Assembly: GCA_000375685.1 (NCBI GenBank)
Contig: AQVQ01000014.1
Location: 1-24,156 of the forward strand
Direction of reading: 5' to 3'
Source: a crenarchaeote SCGC AAA261-N23
GTDB taxonomy: Archaea > Thermoproteota > Thermoprotei > Gearchaeales > Gearchaeaceae
Length of the DNA: 24,156 bases
Part shown: positions 1-8,090 of the stretch, piece by piece
Numbering within the stretch: position 1 is the stretch's first letter
How the letters are laid out: the number at the start of each line of letters is the position of its first letter
Program-made: the position numbers and the translations under genes
The notes under the pieces: model-generated
Told to the model about the DNA's origin: nothing
Database searches by the model: none
The model's input: the letters and a program-made list of their open reading frames with translations, nothing else

Positions 1-95
1 ATCCTTATCTCACAACTATCAAACATTTTTATACCGAGTATATCGAAAGTATGTGATGGCCCTGCTCCAACAATTTCTACAAAGCTACTTATTCC
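1..95 (-). repeat. 95-bp perfect inverted repeat, left copy (inside coxL)
   Basis: The reverse complement of bases 1-95 is identical to 4956-5050. The match stops at base 96 (T, against T at 4955 which would need to be A), while on the other side it reaches the window edge, so the true repeat may be longer. It encodes the CoxL stretch containing VEIVGAGPSH and GIKMFDS. Ending exactly at the window edge is what a contig end overlapping itself in an assembly graph would look like. Confidence 0.95.
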
Positions 96-1445
96 TATTC
101 CCATAAGTTCTCCTTTCTTTCTTTTTTCTTCCTGCTCCTTTCTCAATTCTTCATAGTTAATCAATTCCATGGCCTTTCTTAAAGCAGCTTCATAGTTTCC
201 ACTATCATATTCCCAGCCTAATGCAGATCTATAAGGAAACTTATTGCTTGGAATAAAGTTCTTTAATCTAAGTTCAGCAGGATCCATTTTAAGTTCATGA
301 GCAAGAATATCCATAAGTCTTTCAATTGTATATGCAGCCTCGGTAACCCTAAATGAGCACCTATATGCTATGCCGCCTGGCGGTTTATTTGTATAAGCAC
401 CATCTATTTCCACAAAAGCAGCTTTGAAATCGTAAGCGCCTGTGACTATTGTAAAGAGCCCGTATGGAAACTTTGAAGGATTAGCATCTCCTTGGAAAGC
501 TCCATGATCTGCTATCACTTTAACCCTTATTGCCAAAACCTTTCCATCCTTTTTTGCAGCTAATTCGCCTGTTATATAAAAGTCTCTTGCAAAGGCTGTT
601 GTTTGAATATCTTCAGATCTGCTAAAAACATATTTTACAGGTCTTCCAGTCAATACAGATGCAACAGCAGCTACAACATATGGAGGATATACATAGACTT
701 TTCCTCCAAAGCCTCCTCCAATATCGGGAGAAATGATTCTTATGTTATTTTCAGGTATTCCTGTAATTAATGACACAACAGTTCTTACTGGATGGGGTGC
801 TTGAGTGGTCATATAAATCGTTAATTTACCTGTAATCTTATCATAATGTGCTATAACTCCGCATGGTTCCATGTATGATACATGTATTCTTGGGTAATAG
901 AATTCCTGCTTTATTACAATATCTGCTTCTTTGAATATCTTTTCAACTTCCTCTTTATTCCCTGCCTCCCAGTGCAATACATGATTTGTTCCTTTATCCT
1001 CTCTAATTATTGGCGCTCCCTTTTCCAAGGCCTTTCTAGGATCTGTTATAGCAGGTAAAGGTTCATATTCAACTTCTATTGCTTCAGCTGCATCTTTAGC
1101 TAAATAAGGATCCTCAGCAACAACTGCAGCAACTTCCTGAGATTGATAGACAACCTTATCTATAGGTAAAACCATTTGCTTATCGTTTGCTAATGTTGGC
1201 ATCCATGCTAAGTTTAGGGGTTGTAAATCTTTTCCTGTTATCACAGCTACAACTCCAGGCATGGCTTTTGCTTTTTCAACGTTTATCGACTTTATCTTTG
1301 CATGTGCATAAGGACTTCTTGCGAAAGCTAAGTAAAGCATTCCTGGCAACTTGATGTCATCCAAGTATCTTCCATTTCCTGTGATAAACCTAGGATCTTC
1401 CTTTCTCTTCACAGAATGCCCTATTCCATGAATAACTTTTTGCAT
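1..1445 (-). CDS. coxL: Form I carbon monoxide dehydrogenase large subunit, N-terminal part
   Basis: This is the N-terminal 481 codons of the molybdopterin-binding large subunit of aerobic CO dehydrogenase, which oxidises CO to CO2 with water. The ATG at 1445-1443 begins 2 bases after the coxS stop, so the three subunits are translationally packed as coxM-coxS-coxL, the usual form I order. The key residue run AYRCSFR lies near residues 360-366. In the family this is the form I active-site loop, whose Cys (about 363 here) ligates the Cu of the Mo-S-Cu site; form II and other xanthine-oxidase relatives lack it. The text GGGFGGK near residue 280 is the usual family glycine motif. The frame is still open at base 1. 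The last 95 bases are repeated inverted at 4956-5050, where the matching C-terminal half follows in frame. The family and form assignment is firm; where this copy ends outside the window is unknown. Confidence 0.93.
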   Translation of the reverse strand, partial: MQKVIHGIGHSVKRKEDPRFITGNGRYLDDIKLPGMLYLAFARSPYAHAKIKSINVEKAKAMPGVVAVITGKDLQPLNLAWMPTLANDKQMVLPIDKVVYQSQEVAAVVAEDPYLAKDAAEAIEVEYEPLPAITDPRKALEKGAPIIREDKGTNHVLHWEAGNKEEVEKIFKEADIVIKQEFYYPRIHVSYMEPCGVIAHYDKITGKLTIYMTTQAPHPVRTVVSLITGIPENNIRIISPDIGGGFGGKVYVYPPYVVAAVASVLTGRPVKYVFSRSEDIQTTAFARDFYITGELAAKKDGKVLAIRVKVIADHGAFQGDANPSKFPYGLFTIVTGAYDFKAAFVEIDGAYTNKPPGGIAYRCSFRVTEAAYTIERLMDILAHELKMDPAELRLKNFIPSNKFPYRSALGWEYDSGNYEAALRKAMELINYEELRKEQEEKRKKGELMGIGISSFVEIVGAGPSHTFDILGIKMFDSCEIR

Positions 1446-1447
1446 GC

Positions 1448-1936
1448 TCACTTTTTCAACTCTTTAGATTGCATAAGTTTAGCTGCATATTGTATTGCTT
1501 CAACTATCTTTACATAACCAGTGCATCTGCAAAGGTTTCCTGAGATTGCATTTCTTATTTCCTCCTCTGTTGGATTTGGATTCTTTCTTAAAAACCAATA
1601 GGAAGTCATTATCATTCCAGGCGTGCAATAACCACATTGCAATCCATGCTTTTCCCAAAAAGCTTGTTGAATAGGATGAAGTTGACCATCCTTAGCTAAA
1701 CCTTCAATTGTCAACAATTCTTTTCCATCTGCTTGTACAGCGAATAAACTACATGATTTGACAGCTTTTCCATCAAGTATTACAGTGCAAGCGCCACAGT
1801 TTGTAGTATCACATCCAACATGTGTTCCTGTTAATCCAAGAACATCCCTTATGAAATGAACAAGAAGCATTCTTGGTTCAACATCAGCTTCAACTTTCTT
1901 TCCGTTAACAACTAGAGAAATATGGTGCTTTGGCAT
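1448..1936 (-). CDS. coxS: Carbon monoxide dehydrogenase small subunit, 2x[2Fe-2S]
   Basis: This 162-residue iron-sulfur subunit passes electrons from the Mo-Cu site of CoxL to FAD in CoxM. The N-terminal plant-ferredoxin-type cluster is bound by Cys42, Cys47, Cys50 and Cys62 (CDTTNCGAC followed by a later Cys). The C-terminal helical domain carries the second cluster motif, CGYC at residues 101-104 and CRC at 136-138. Length and all eight Cys match the family. It starts 1 base after the coxM stop and ends 2 bases before coxL, so the genes are co-transcribed. Alone it could belong to any xanthine-oxidase-family enzyme; the form I motif in coxL next door decides for CO dehydrogenase. Confidence 0.94.
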   Translation of the reverse strand: MPKHHISLVVNGKKVEADVEPRMLLVHFIRDVLGLTGTHVGCDTTNCGACTVILDGKAVKSCSLFAVQADGKELLTIEGLAKDGQLHPIQQAFWEKHGLQCGYCTPGMIMTSYWFLRKNPNPTEEEIRNAISGNLCRCTGYVKIVEAIQYAAKLMQSKELKK

Positions 1937-1937
1937 T

Positions 1938-2804
1938 TTACTTCCCTAATATTCTATTTAATGATAATCTTAACGCTCTTATAGTTAATGCTTTTGCCAT
2001 ATCCCTTTTATATTCTGCAGGACCACGAATATCGCTAGAAGGTTGAGCCGTTTTATAAGATAGCTCTCCAACTTTTTCAAAGGTATCTTCATTAGCTACG
2101 CTTCCTATTAATCCTGATGTATCAACTTTAAGCACCTTTGGTCCTAAAGATGTAAGGGCAATACCTATTTTCTTAATCCTTAAATTTTCATCGACGGAAA
2201 TTGAAGCGCCTACAGCCGCTACGGCAAAGTCTCCTACCCTTCTCTTAATTTTCTCATAAGCTGAACCATTTTTTGGTTCTGGTTTAGCAACGAAGACTTC
2301 TGTTAAAATTTCATCAGGCTCCAATGCTGTTTGGAAAGTATCGATGTAAAAATCTTCAGCTTTAATCTTTCTTTCTCCTCTAGTACCTTTTACTGTGTAG
2401 ACTGCATTTAAAGCTATCATAACAGAAGGCATGTCGTTTCCAGGATCTCCATGACAAAGGTTTCCTCCAATGGTTCCCATGTTTCTTACCAAAGGATCTG
2501 CAATGTTGATTGCCGCATCATGAATAATGGGATAAGTTTTTCTTATCAATTCATTTTCAGCTATATCATTCATTCTTGTCATAGCACCTATCTTTATTCC
2601 TTCGTTACTTTCAATAATGTATTCCAAGCCTGGAATTTTATTCAAATCAATTAAATACTTAGGTCTTGCAAGCCTAAGCTTCATTAGAATGGTTAAGCTT
2701 TGCCCTCCAGCAATAACTTTTGCTTCTTCTTTATATTTTTCAAGCAAAGATATCGCTTCATCCAAAGATTTGGGTGCAAAATATTCAAAAGGAGCAGGGT
2801 ACAT
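1938..2804 (-). CDS. coxM: Carbon monoxide dehydrogenase medium subunit, FAD-binding
   Basis: This 288-residue flavoprotein subunit takes electrons from the 2Fe-2S clusters and hands them to the respiratory chain. The two FAD-contacting motifs of the family are present: AGGQS at residues 32-36 and TIGGN at 111-115. The N-terminus (PAPFEYFAPKSLDEA) is typical of CoxM/CutM proteins. It is the first gene of the coxMSL run, with a TATA-like box about 20 bases before its ATG, so the operon promoter is probably here. The gene looks intact. Confidence 0.94.
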   Translation of the reverse strand: MYPAPFEYFAPKSLDEAISLLEKYKEEAKVIAGGQSLTILMKLRLARPKYLIDLNKIPGLEYIIESNEGIKIGAMTRMNDIAENELIRKTYPIIHDAAINIADPLVRNMGTIGGNLCHGDPGNDMPSVMIALNAVYTVKGTRGERKIKAEDFYIDTFQTALEPDEILTEVFVAKPEPKNGSAYEKIKRRVGDFAVAAVGASISVDENLRIKKIGIALTSLGPKVLKVDTSGLIGSVANEDTFEKVGELSYKTAQPSSDIRGPAEYKRDMAKALTIRALRLSLNRILGK

Positions 2805-2818
2805 AAAGATTAAATCGC

Positions 2819-2832
2819 ATATTTATATTTAT
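2819..2832 (-). promoter_or_regulatory. Probable TATA box of the coxMSL operon
   Basis: On the minus strand the sequence reads AAATATAAAT at 2830-2821, about 17-26 bases before the coxM ATG at 2804. That spacing fits a crenarchaeal promoter giving a leaderless or near-leaderless mRNA. No operator palindrome was seen beside it. The segment 2833-2985 beyond it is AT-rich and holds no gene I recognise. Confidence 0.5.
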
Positions 2833-2985
2833 TTTTAATTACAAAAAATACATTCAGAAAATTTAAGATTACTCTTCCCTCCATTCTTTAGAATGAAGTT
2901 TTTCAATTTGCAAGGATTTCATTTTATATAAAAAGATTTCATGTATGAATATAAGCAGTAATATGAGTTTTTGAAAATAAATACA

Positions 2986-3975
2986 CTACTTACTGAAAAT
3001 TGGCATAACCTCGTCTGAAAAGAAATGCAATAATTCATAGTCAAACCCAATCGGCATAGCAATAAAATGTTGGATCCCTGCATTAATCTCAGATTTAATT
3101 CTATCTATCACCTCTTTAGGACTTCCAATTATATATCTTGAAAGAAGATATTCAGGCGGTCTGAGCGAAAGCATTTTTAACCTTCTTTTTGCTTCTTCCA
3201 TAGTTCCGCTCTTTCCAATAACAAAAACGAAGTTTTGATGTGCTATCATAAAATTGTTTGGGTCCTTTCCTATGCTTTTCAAATAACTTTTAAGAAATTT
3301 GATAACACTTTCTAGCTCTAGAATGCTGGTATCTGTTCTTGCGATCCAACCATCTCCAAGCATTGCTACTCTTCTAAACAATTTCTCATTTACTAAATAC
3401 GTTTTTTCTTCCGTGAAATGAATTCCATCTCCGCCTCCTGCAATAAGTATTGGCGGCCTTGGCTTTTGTATTGGTCTTGGCTCAAGAGAAAAAGCTTTCA
3501 GCTTCCAATATTTTCCTTCATATGTTACCGTCTTTTCGGTAAGCAGTAACTTTATTATTTCAACAGCTTCATTGAAAATTGGAACCCTATCTTTTTCGCC
3601 AATATTACAAACTTCTAGTTCAGGTTTACACCATGCCCTTCCAAAACCATTGTTAATTTTCCATTAGATATTCTATCCAAAGTAGCTAGTTGTTTTGCTA
3701 AGATCAAAGGATTTCTGTACGCCACATTTATAACTGCTGTACCTATTCTTGATTTTTTTATAAATGGAGCAATTGATGCGAGTGTAATCAAAGGTTCATA
3801 CCATGAGGTATTGTAAGAAGGGGGGTGCTTTTGCCATTAATCTATCTACATGCCAAAAATGTGTAAATCCTAGCTTTTCGCATATTTCAACAAATTCCCT
3901 TAATTGATCTAAAGTAGGTCCTGGACCAAATTCATCGCTACAATAGGTAGGCAAACTTACTCCAAAGCTAACCAT
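2986..3975 (-). pseudogene. Luciferase-like (LLM) flavin/F420-dependent oxidoreductase, two frameshifts
   Basis: Three frames together give one protein of about 330 residues of the luciferase-like monooxygenase superfamily, whose archaeal members are mostly F420-dependent oxidoreductases. The first part (from ATG 3975, VSFGVSLPTY) runs to a six-C run near 3820-3830. One extra C there ends the frame, and removing it gives APPSYNTSWYEPLITLASIAP. The second part runs to about 3640, where one missing T in a T run breaks the frame; restoring it gives FGRAWCKPELE. The third part contains AGGGDGIHF and GDGWIA and ends normally at 2986. The two indels compensate, and both lie in homopolymers. It could be a recent pseudogene or sequencing error. 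It lies upstream of coxM on the same strand; its substrate is unknown. Confidence 0.8.
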
Positions 3976-4067
3976 AATAAACAATAGTTCGCTTTGTCAA
4001 ATAAAAGATTTTAACCATATGCAAACTCATTCTCTAAGCAAAATAGTTTTCATCGTCCTGCACTAGT

Positions 4068-4087
4068 GAACCGGCCCGTAAGGGCAA
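4068..4087 (+). repeat. Short GC-rich hairpin, possible IS200/IS605-type end (weak member)
   Basis: Within an AT-rich 235-base gap (3985-4250) sits GGCCCGTAAGGGC with flanks that can pair. It resembles the core of the hairpin family described elsewhere in this window but lacks the TCAG end, so membership is doubtful. The rest of the gap shows no gene. Confidence 0.3.
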
Positions 4088-4250
4088 GTATTTTGTACGC
4101 TTAAGTAAATTATCACAAATACAAATTAATCTTATAATATAGGAATTATTAATATAATTCTACTATAATAATTGAAAAATAAAGTTCAAAACGTAAAAAA
4201 TAAACAATGTCCTAATGATTCATATTTTTAAGAAATTTAAAAAATTTATC

Positions 4251-4955
4251 CTATTCAACAGATATTATATAAACATTGTTAACGTTGGTTCCTGTATAGC
4301 CTGTTTTTATAGTTTTCCCCATTTTCTCAAAGAAAGAGTAAGTATCGTTGTTTTCAAAATAATAGGAAATATTATCAACTTCCATATCGCTAGTTGCTAT
4401 ACAACCTGCATATTCGCTATTGCCATCTATTCCATCTGTAGCAAAAGCTAAAAGTTTCCACTTGGATTTTCTTGAAGCTGTAGTTAAAAAAGATAAAGCA
4501 AATTCGCTATTTCTTCCACCCTTTCCTTTACCTTTAACTGTTACATAAGGTTCTCCTCCTAATATTAAATTACAAGGTTTCTTAAAGGGAATATCGTAAT
4601 CTATTATTGAATTCACTATTGATGCTATACTCTTAGCTACTTCTCTGCTTTCTCCTGTTAATTGCGATGTTATTATTTTTGAATTAGGAAGTTTATTTTT
4701 CAATCCTTTTAATACTTCCATGTTATCTAATATCAAGTAATTTATCGCATTTGCTAGTTTTTTAGGTGTTTCTTCGACCTCTCCTTTAACGCCTTTTTCT
4801 ATATATTTTTTTGCAGATTCAGGTACGTCAAGGTTTTTAATAATTTCATAGGCTTCCTTGAAGGTTGAAGGATCTTCGCATGTTAGTCCGCTTCCAACAG
4901 CGCTTATGTCATTTCCTAAAACATCACTTATTATTAGAGAAACAACAGGGGCCTT
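4251..4955 (-). CDS. Glycerate 2-kinase (MOFRL family), C-terminal part, 5' truncated
   Basis: The C-terminal 235 or so residues of a glycerate 2-kinase of the GckA/TtuD family (intact proteins are about 400 residues). In Sulfolobales this enzyme makes 2-phosphoglycerate in the non-phosphorylative Entner-Doudoroff route. Family landmarks are VVSLIISDVLGND, then GSGLTCEDPSTF, then the MOFRL-domain motifs GGRNSEFAL and FATDGIDGNSEYAG. The stop is normal at 4251. The reading frame is intact up to about 4955 and is cut off exactly where the 95-bp coxL repeat begins, so the N-terminal 160-170 residues are missing from the window. No start codon suits the truncated piece. Whether the gene is broken in the cell depends on whether this junction is real. 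Confidence 0.88.
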   Translation of the reverse strand, partial: KAPVVSLIISDVLGNDISAVGSGLTCEDPSTFKEAYEIIKNLDVPESAKKYIEKGVKGEVEETPKKLANAINYLILDNMEVLKGLKNKLPNSKIITSQLTGESREVAKSIASIVNSIIDYDIPFKKPCNLILGGEPYVTVKGKGKGGRNSEFALSFLTTASRKSKWKLLAFATDGIDGNSEYAGCIATSDMEVDNISYYFENNDTYSFFEKMGKTIKTGYTGTNVNNVYIISVE

Positions 4956-5050
4956 GGAATAAGTAGCTTTGTAGAAATTGTTGGAGCAGGGCCATCACAT
5001 ACTTTCGATATACTCGGTATAAAAATGTTTGATAGTTGTGAGATAAGGAT
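4956..5050 (+). repeat. 95-bp perfect inverted repeat, right copy (inside coxL)
   Basis: Identical to the reverse complement of 1-95. On its left it abuts the truncated glycerate kinase; on its right it runs in frame into the C-terminal half of coxL. It marks the breakpoint of a rearrangement or a chimeric join. Confidence 0.95.
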
Positions 5051-5942
5051 ACATCCAACTGGCGCTGTTATTGCAAGATTTGGGACAAGGGCTCAGGGTC
5101 AAGGACATGAAACGACATTTGCACAAATAATTGCAGATGAGCTAGGAATTCCAATTGAGAAAATTACTGTTGAGGAAGGAGATACAGATACTTGTCCTTA
5201 CGGATTGGGAACATATGCAAGCAGGAGCACTCCAACAGCTGGAGCCGCTGCTGCAGTTGCTGCAAGGAAAATAAAAGAGAAGGCAAGAAAAATTGCAGCT
5301 CACCTACTGGAAGTAAGAGAGGAAGATTTGGAGTGGGAAAGAGGAAGATTCTACGTTAAAGGAAGTCCAAGTAAATTTAAAACCATAGACGAAATTGCTT
5401 TCGCTGCATATACTAATCCTCCTCCTGGACTTGAAGCCGGTCTTGAGGCTGTTGAATATTATAATCCTCCAAATATGACTTTCCCGTTTGGAAGCTATAT
5501 TTGCGTTGTTGATATAGATAAGCAAACAGGCATTGCAAAGGTAAGAAAGTTTGTTGCAGTGGATGACTGCGGTGTTAGAATTAATCCTTTGATAGTTGAA
5601 GGTCAAATACATGGAGCATTAGCAATGGGATTTGGAACAGCTTTTCTTGAGCAAATAATCTACGATGAAAACGGAAATAACTTAACTGGAAACTTCAATG
5701 ATTATACAATTCCAACCGCTGTAGAGACACCTAAATGGATCACAGATGAAACGGTTACTCCTTCGCCTCATCATCCATTCGGAGCCAAGGGAGTAGGAGA
5801 ATCTGCAACTGTAGGCTCTCCTGCTGCATTTGTAAACGCAGTAGTTGATGCCTTAGCTCATTTAGGTGTTAAGCATATTGATATGCCATTGTATCCTTGG
5901 AAAATACACAGAATATTAAAGGATAAAGGAATAATTAAATAA
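4956..5942 (+). CDS. coxL: Form I carbon monoxide dehydrogenase large subunit, C-terminal part
   Basis: The coxL frame is open from 4956; the first ATG is at 5025 but is an internal Met, not a natural start. The piece carries the cofactor-binding C-terminal half: GTRAQGQGHETTFAQIIADE, TDTCPYGLGTYASRSTPTAG, and near the end GAKGVGESATVG, whose Glu (codon about 5799-5801, residue about 732 of the joined protein) is the Mo-site Glu of the family. Joining 1445-1 to 5051-5942 gives 2337 bases, exactly 779 codons with the stop. It converges on the XdhC-YHS gene with 3 bases between stops. Translated alone it would not be an active enzyme. Confidence 0.93.
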   Translation, partial: GISSFVEIVGAGPSHTFDILGIKMFDSCEIRIHPTGAVIARFGTRAQGQGHETTFAQIIADELGIPIEKITVEEGDTDTCPYGLGTYASRSTPTAGAAAAVAARKIKEKARKIAAHLLEVREEDLEWERGRFYVKGSPSKFKTIDEIAFAAYTNPPPGLEAGLEAVEYYNPPNMTFPFGSYICVVDIDKQTGIAKVRKFVAVDDCGVRINPLIVEGQIHGALAMGFGTAFLEQIIYDENGNNLTGNFNDYTIPTAVETPKWITDETVTPSPHHPFGAKGVGESATVGSPAAFVNAVVDALAHLGVKHIDMPLYPWKIHRILKDKGIIK

Positions 5943-5945
5943 TTT

Positions 5946-6914
5946 TTATTTTACTTGATTCAAAAATTTAAGAGGCGTTAGCATGAATTTTTCTAAGCAA
6001 ACCTTACTGCAAAATCTATATTCCACGTTTCCATAGATTAACTTGTATGTATCTTTACTAACTACCATACCGCAAACAGGATCAATAAAGTTTTCTTCAT
6101 TTCTCATCTCTTCTAGCTCTTCAATAGGCATGAAATTTCCTCCTTTCTTTATTCCTATGATCTCTGTTATTATGCTTAATGCAATTTCCTTGTAATTTAA
6201 AGAACTTCCCAATGAAATACCAGCAGGAGACCTTATTTTTGAGACCAATTCCTTGCTATAACCCTTTTTAATTAAAAGATTTTTCAAAGCCGAAGCTCTT
6301 CTTTTGCTCGCTACTATTCCAATGTAAGATACATGTTTCTTCAGGAAAAATTCAATAAGTTTCTCTTCAGCTATATTTGAGCTACTCATGCTTGTAGCTA
6401 TAACAATGAAGGCTTCGTCAGGTATAGTAAACTTATCAATGTCATTATAGTTCACATTTTCATATGCTTCTTCATTGGCCTCTTTTCCTACATGTATTGT
6501 TTGGAAATCGAAAAGATTTGCTAATTTAATAAGAAAATTTGCTACAGGGGTATCTCCGACAATTATCAAACTTGCCTTAACGTTGTAAGGTTCCAAATAC
6601 ACGTATATTGTTCCGCTGCTTACACATGCATTGCTTATAACTTCAACCCCTTCTTCATATATCTCTTCACCTACAGGTTGAATTTTTATCATCCTTGTAA
6701 TTCCTTTCTTTATACACTCAATTGCTAATTCTTTTATGCTTTCTTCAATACAAGCTCCACCTATCCATCCGTAAACTTTTCCATCATTGGTTATCAATGC
6801 CTTATAGCCAGCTTTAGAAGACGTCATACCTTTGGTATAAACAACTGTTGCCATAACAAATTTCTCTTTGTTTTGTATAAGCTCATGAAATTTAGATAAT
6901 AAGTCTTCAAACAC
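5946..6914 (-). CDS. XdhC/CoxI-family maturation protein with C-terminal YHS domain
   Basis: A 322-residue protein of the XdhC/CoxI family, which helps load sulfurated molybdenum cofactor into xanthine-oxidase-family enzymes. The N-terminal domain has VMATVVYTKGMTSSKAGYK and GWIGGACIEES. A Rossmann-like part follows (SLIIVGDTPVANFLIKLAN near residue 115, then IVASKRRASAL and SPAGISLG). Residues about 276-322 form a YHS domain with DPVCGM and FCSKVC, whose Cys residues suit soft-metal binding. The start is GTG at 6914. Its stop is 3 bases from the coxL stop, tail to tail, so it has its own promoter. The context argues for a role in maturing the CO dehydrogenase; that the YHS domain handles copper for the Mo-Cu site is my inference. 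Confidence 0.87.
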   Translation of the reverse strand: MFEDLLSKFHELIQNKEKFVMATVVYTKGMTSSKAGYKALITNDGKVYGWIGGACIEESIKELAIECIKKGITRMIKIQPVGEEIYEEGVEVISNACVSSGTIYVYLEPYNVKASLIIVGDTPVANFLIKLANLFDFQTIHVGKEANEEAYENVNYNDIDKFTIPDEAFIVIATSMSSSNIAEEKLIEFFLKKHVSYIGIVASKRRASALKNLLIKKGYSKELVSKIRSPAGISLGSSLNYKEIALSIITEIIGIKKGGNFMPIEELEEMRNEENFIDPVCGMVVSKDTYKLIYGNVEYRFCSKVCLEKFMLTPLKFLNQVK

Positions 6915-7071
6915 ATATTAATTTTAATTTTGCATTGATAAATCTTTATCTGTATATGAAGATATATTTAAGAATTAAACAAAATATTTTTACCAATCAT
7001 CTAGCTATCGAATAGCAAATTTAGCCTTGTATTAGTTTAGATTTTTATTAATTGTTAAAGAAAATTAACCT

Positions 7072-7728
7072 ATGGCACATATGCATACCCATGAAGACGA
7101 ACTTACAGAGATTAAAGATTTTGTTATAAAAAACCTTTCAGATATGAAAGACGAGGTAAAGCTAGTAACTTTTCTTGACGATACTTCAAAATGTCATTAT
7201 TGTAATGACTTGAAGGTAATCTTGGATTTGATTTCCAAAAATGTAAGCAAAGTAAAAGTTGAATACTATAATGTTTATGATGAAGAAGCAAAAACTTATG
7301 GAGTGAAGTATGCGCCTACAATAATTTTAGAAAAAGGTTCAAAGAGGAACATAAGATATATTGGAATACCTGGAGGTTATGAATTTCCTATATTTATAGA
7401 AACGATTAGAAATTTATCTAGAAATGAAACCAAGTTGAGTAAAAGATCAAAGGATATACTTTCAAAAATTAAACAACCTGTAAATATAAAGGTTCTTATA
7501 ACTTTATCATGTCCTTATTGTCCTTTTGCAGCAAGAACTTCCAACAGTTTTGCTATTGAAAACGAGTATGTAATTAGCGAGATAATAGATGCAGGAGAAA
7601 TTGAAGAAGAAGCAATAAAATATGAAGTTGAAGCTGTTCCAAAAATCGTTATAAATGAAAAGATCCAAATGCTAGGAGCTCAGCCTGAGAATAGATTCTT
7701 GGATGCAGTTTTAAGCGCATTAGAATAA
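7072..7728 (+). CDS. Protein disulfide oxidoreductase (glutaredoxin-like, two thioredoxin folds)
   Basis: A 218-residue PDO of the type found in hyperthermophiles, which forms or isomerises disulfides in the cytoplasm. It has two thioredoxin-fold units, each with an active-site CxxC: CHYC at residues 41-44 and CPYC at 147-150. Each unit has its later Pro loop (VKYAPTII near 78, and VEAVPKIVI near 191). Length matches the family. The ATG at 7072 follows an AT-rich stretch with a weak TATA-like tract near 7042. It stands alone and diverges from the XdhC-YHS gene. Confidence 0.92.
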   Translation: MAHMHTHEDELTEIKDFVIKNLSDMKDEVKLVTFLDDTSKCHYCNDLKVILDLISKNVSKVKVEYYNVYDEEAKTYGVKYAPTIILEKGSKRNIRYIGIPGGYEFPIFIETIRNLSRNETKLSKRSKDILSKIKQPVNIKVLITLSCPYCPFAARTSNSFAIENEYVISEIIDAGEIEEEAIKYEVEAVPKIVINEKIQMLGAQPENRFLDAVLSALE

Positions 7729-8049
7729 GGATATTAATTTCCACGTATTTTCTTTTTATAAAAAGTTAAAGGTACTTACAACTATTTGAAGTTTTGCTCT
7801 TCAGTAAATGATAATTTCACAAGATCTCTCGATGGTTGGGAGGGCAAATGCGATAAGAGCACTTTAGATAAATATCGCTCTAACAAGCTCCATCCTTGCT
7901 TTCTAGAAGAGCTATTTAGAAGCTTTAAGATATGTTTATACTATTAAAAGAGAAAAGGTTGGGTCCTGATATGCAAGCTATAATGAATTTAATGAGGATT
8001 TCTTAGTCTATCACCGCTTCTTAAATGATAAATGTAACTCCAAATCAAT
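7729..8049 (+). other. Gene-free stretch upstream of hairpin a
   Basis: About 320 bases without a recognisable gene. One plus-strand frame stays open for about 45 codons (around 7815-7950) and has a protein-like look, but I cannot match it to a family. Because it ends in an IS200/IS605-type hairpin it may be the eroded body of such an element; that is inference only. Confidence 0.35.
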
Positions 8050-8085
8050 GAGATACCTCGTCCTTTAGGACTTGGAGGAATTCAG
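8050..8085 (+). repeat. IS200/IS605-type right-end-like hairpin a
   Basis: It reads CCTCGTCCTTTAGGACTTGG and ends GGAATTCAG. The GTCC/GGAC stem and the TCAG end match the other members of the family in this window. It lies 6 bases past the end of the acylphosphatase gene. Confidence 0.6.
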
Positions 8086-8090
8086 AAGAA

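Noticed and set aside
1..2804. Glyceraldehyde (aldehyde) oxidoreductase as the function of the three-subunit Mo enzyme
   Set aside because: The neighbouring glycerate kinase suggested it, but AYRCSFR in the large subunit is the form I CO dehydrogenase loop, and the C-terminal half is strikingly CoxL-like.
4215..4451. Open frame on the plus strand, 78 codons
   Set aside because: It is antisense to the glycerate kinase, whose protein motifs are clear; the translation is low-complexity and Cys/Ile-rich.
7815..7950. Possible eroded tnpB coding sequence upstream of hairpin a
   Set aside because: A 45-codon open stretch exists, but I could not find any TnpB motif (such as the zinc-finger Cys pairs or DED residues) in it.
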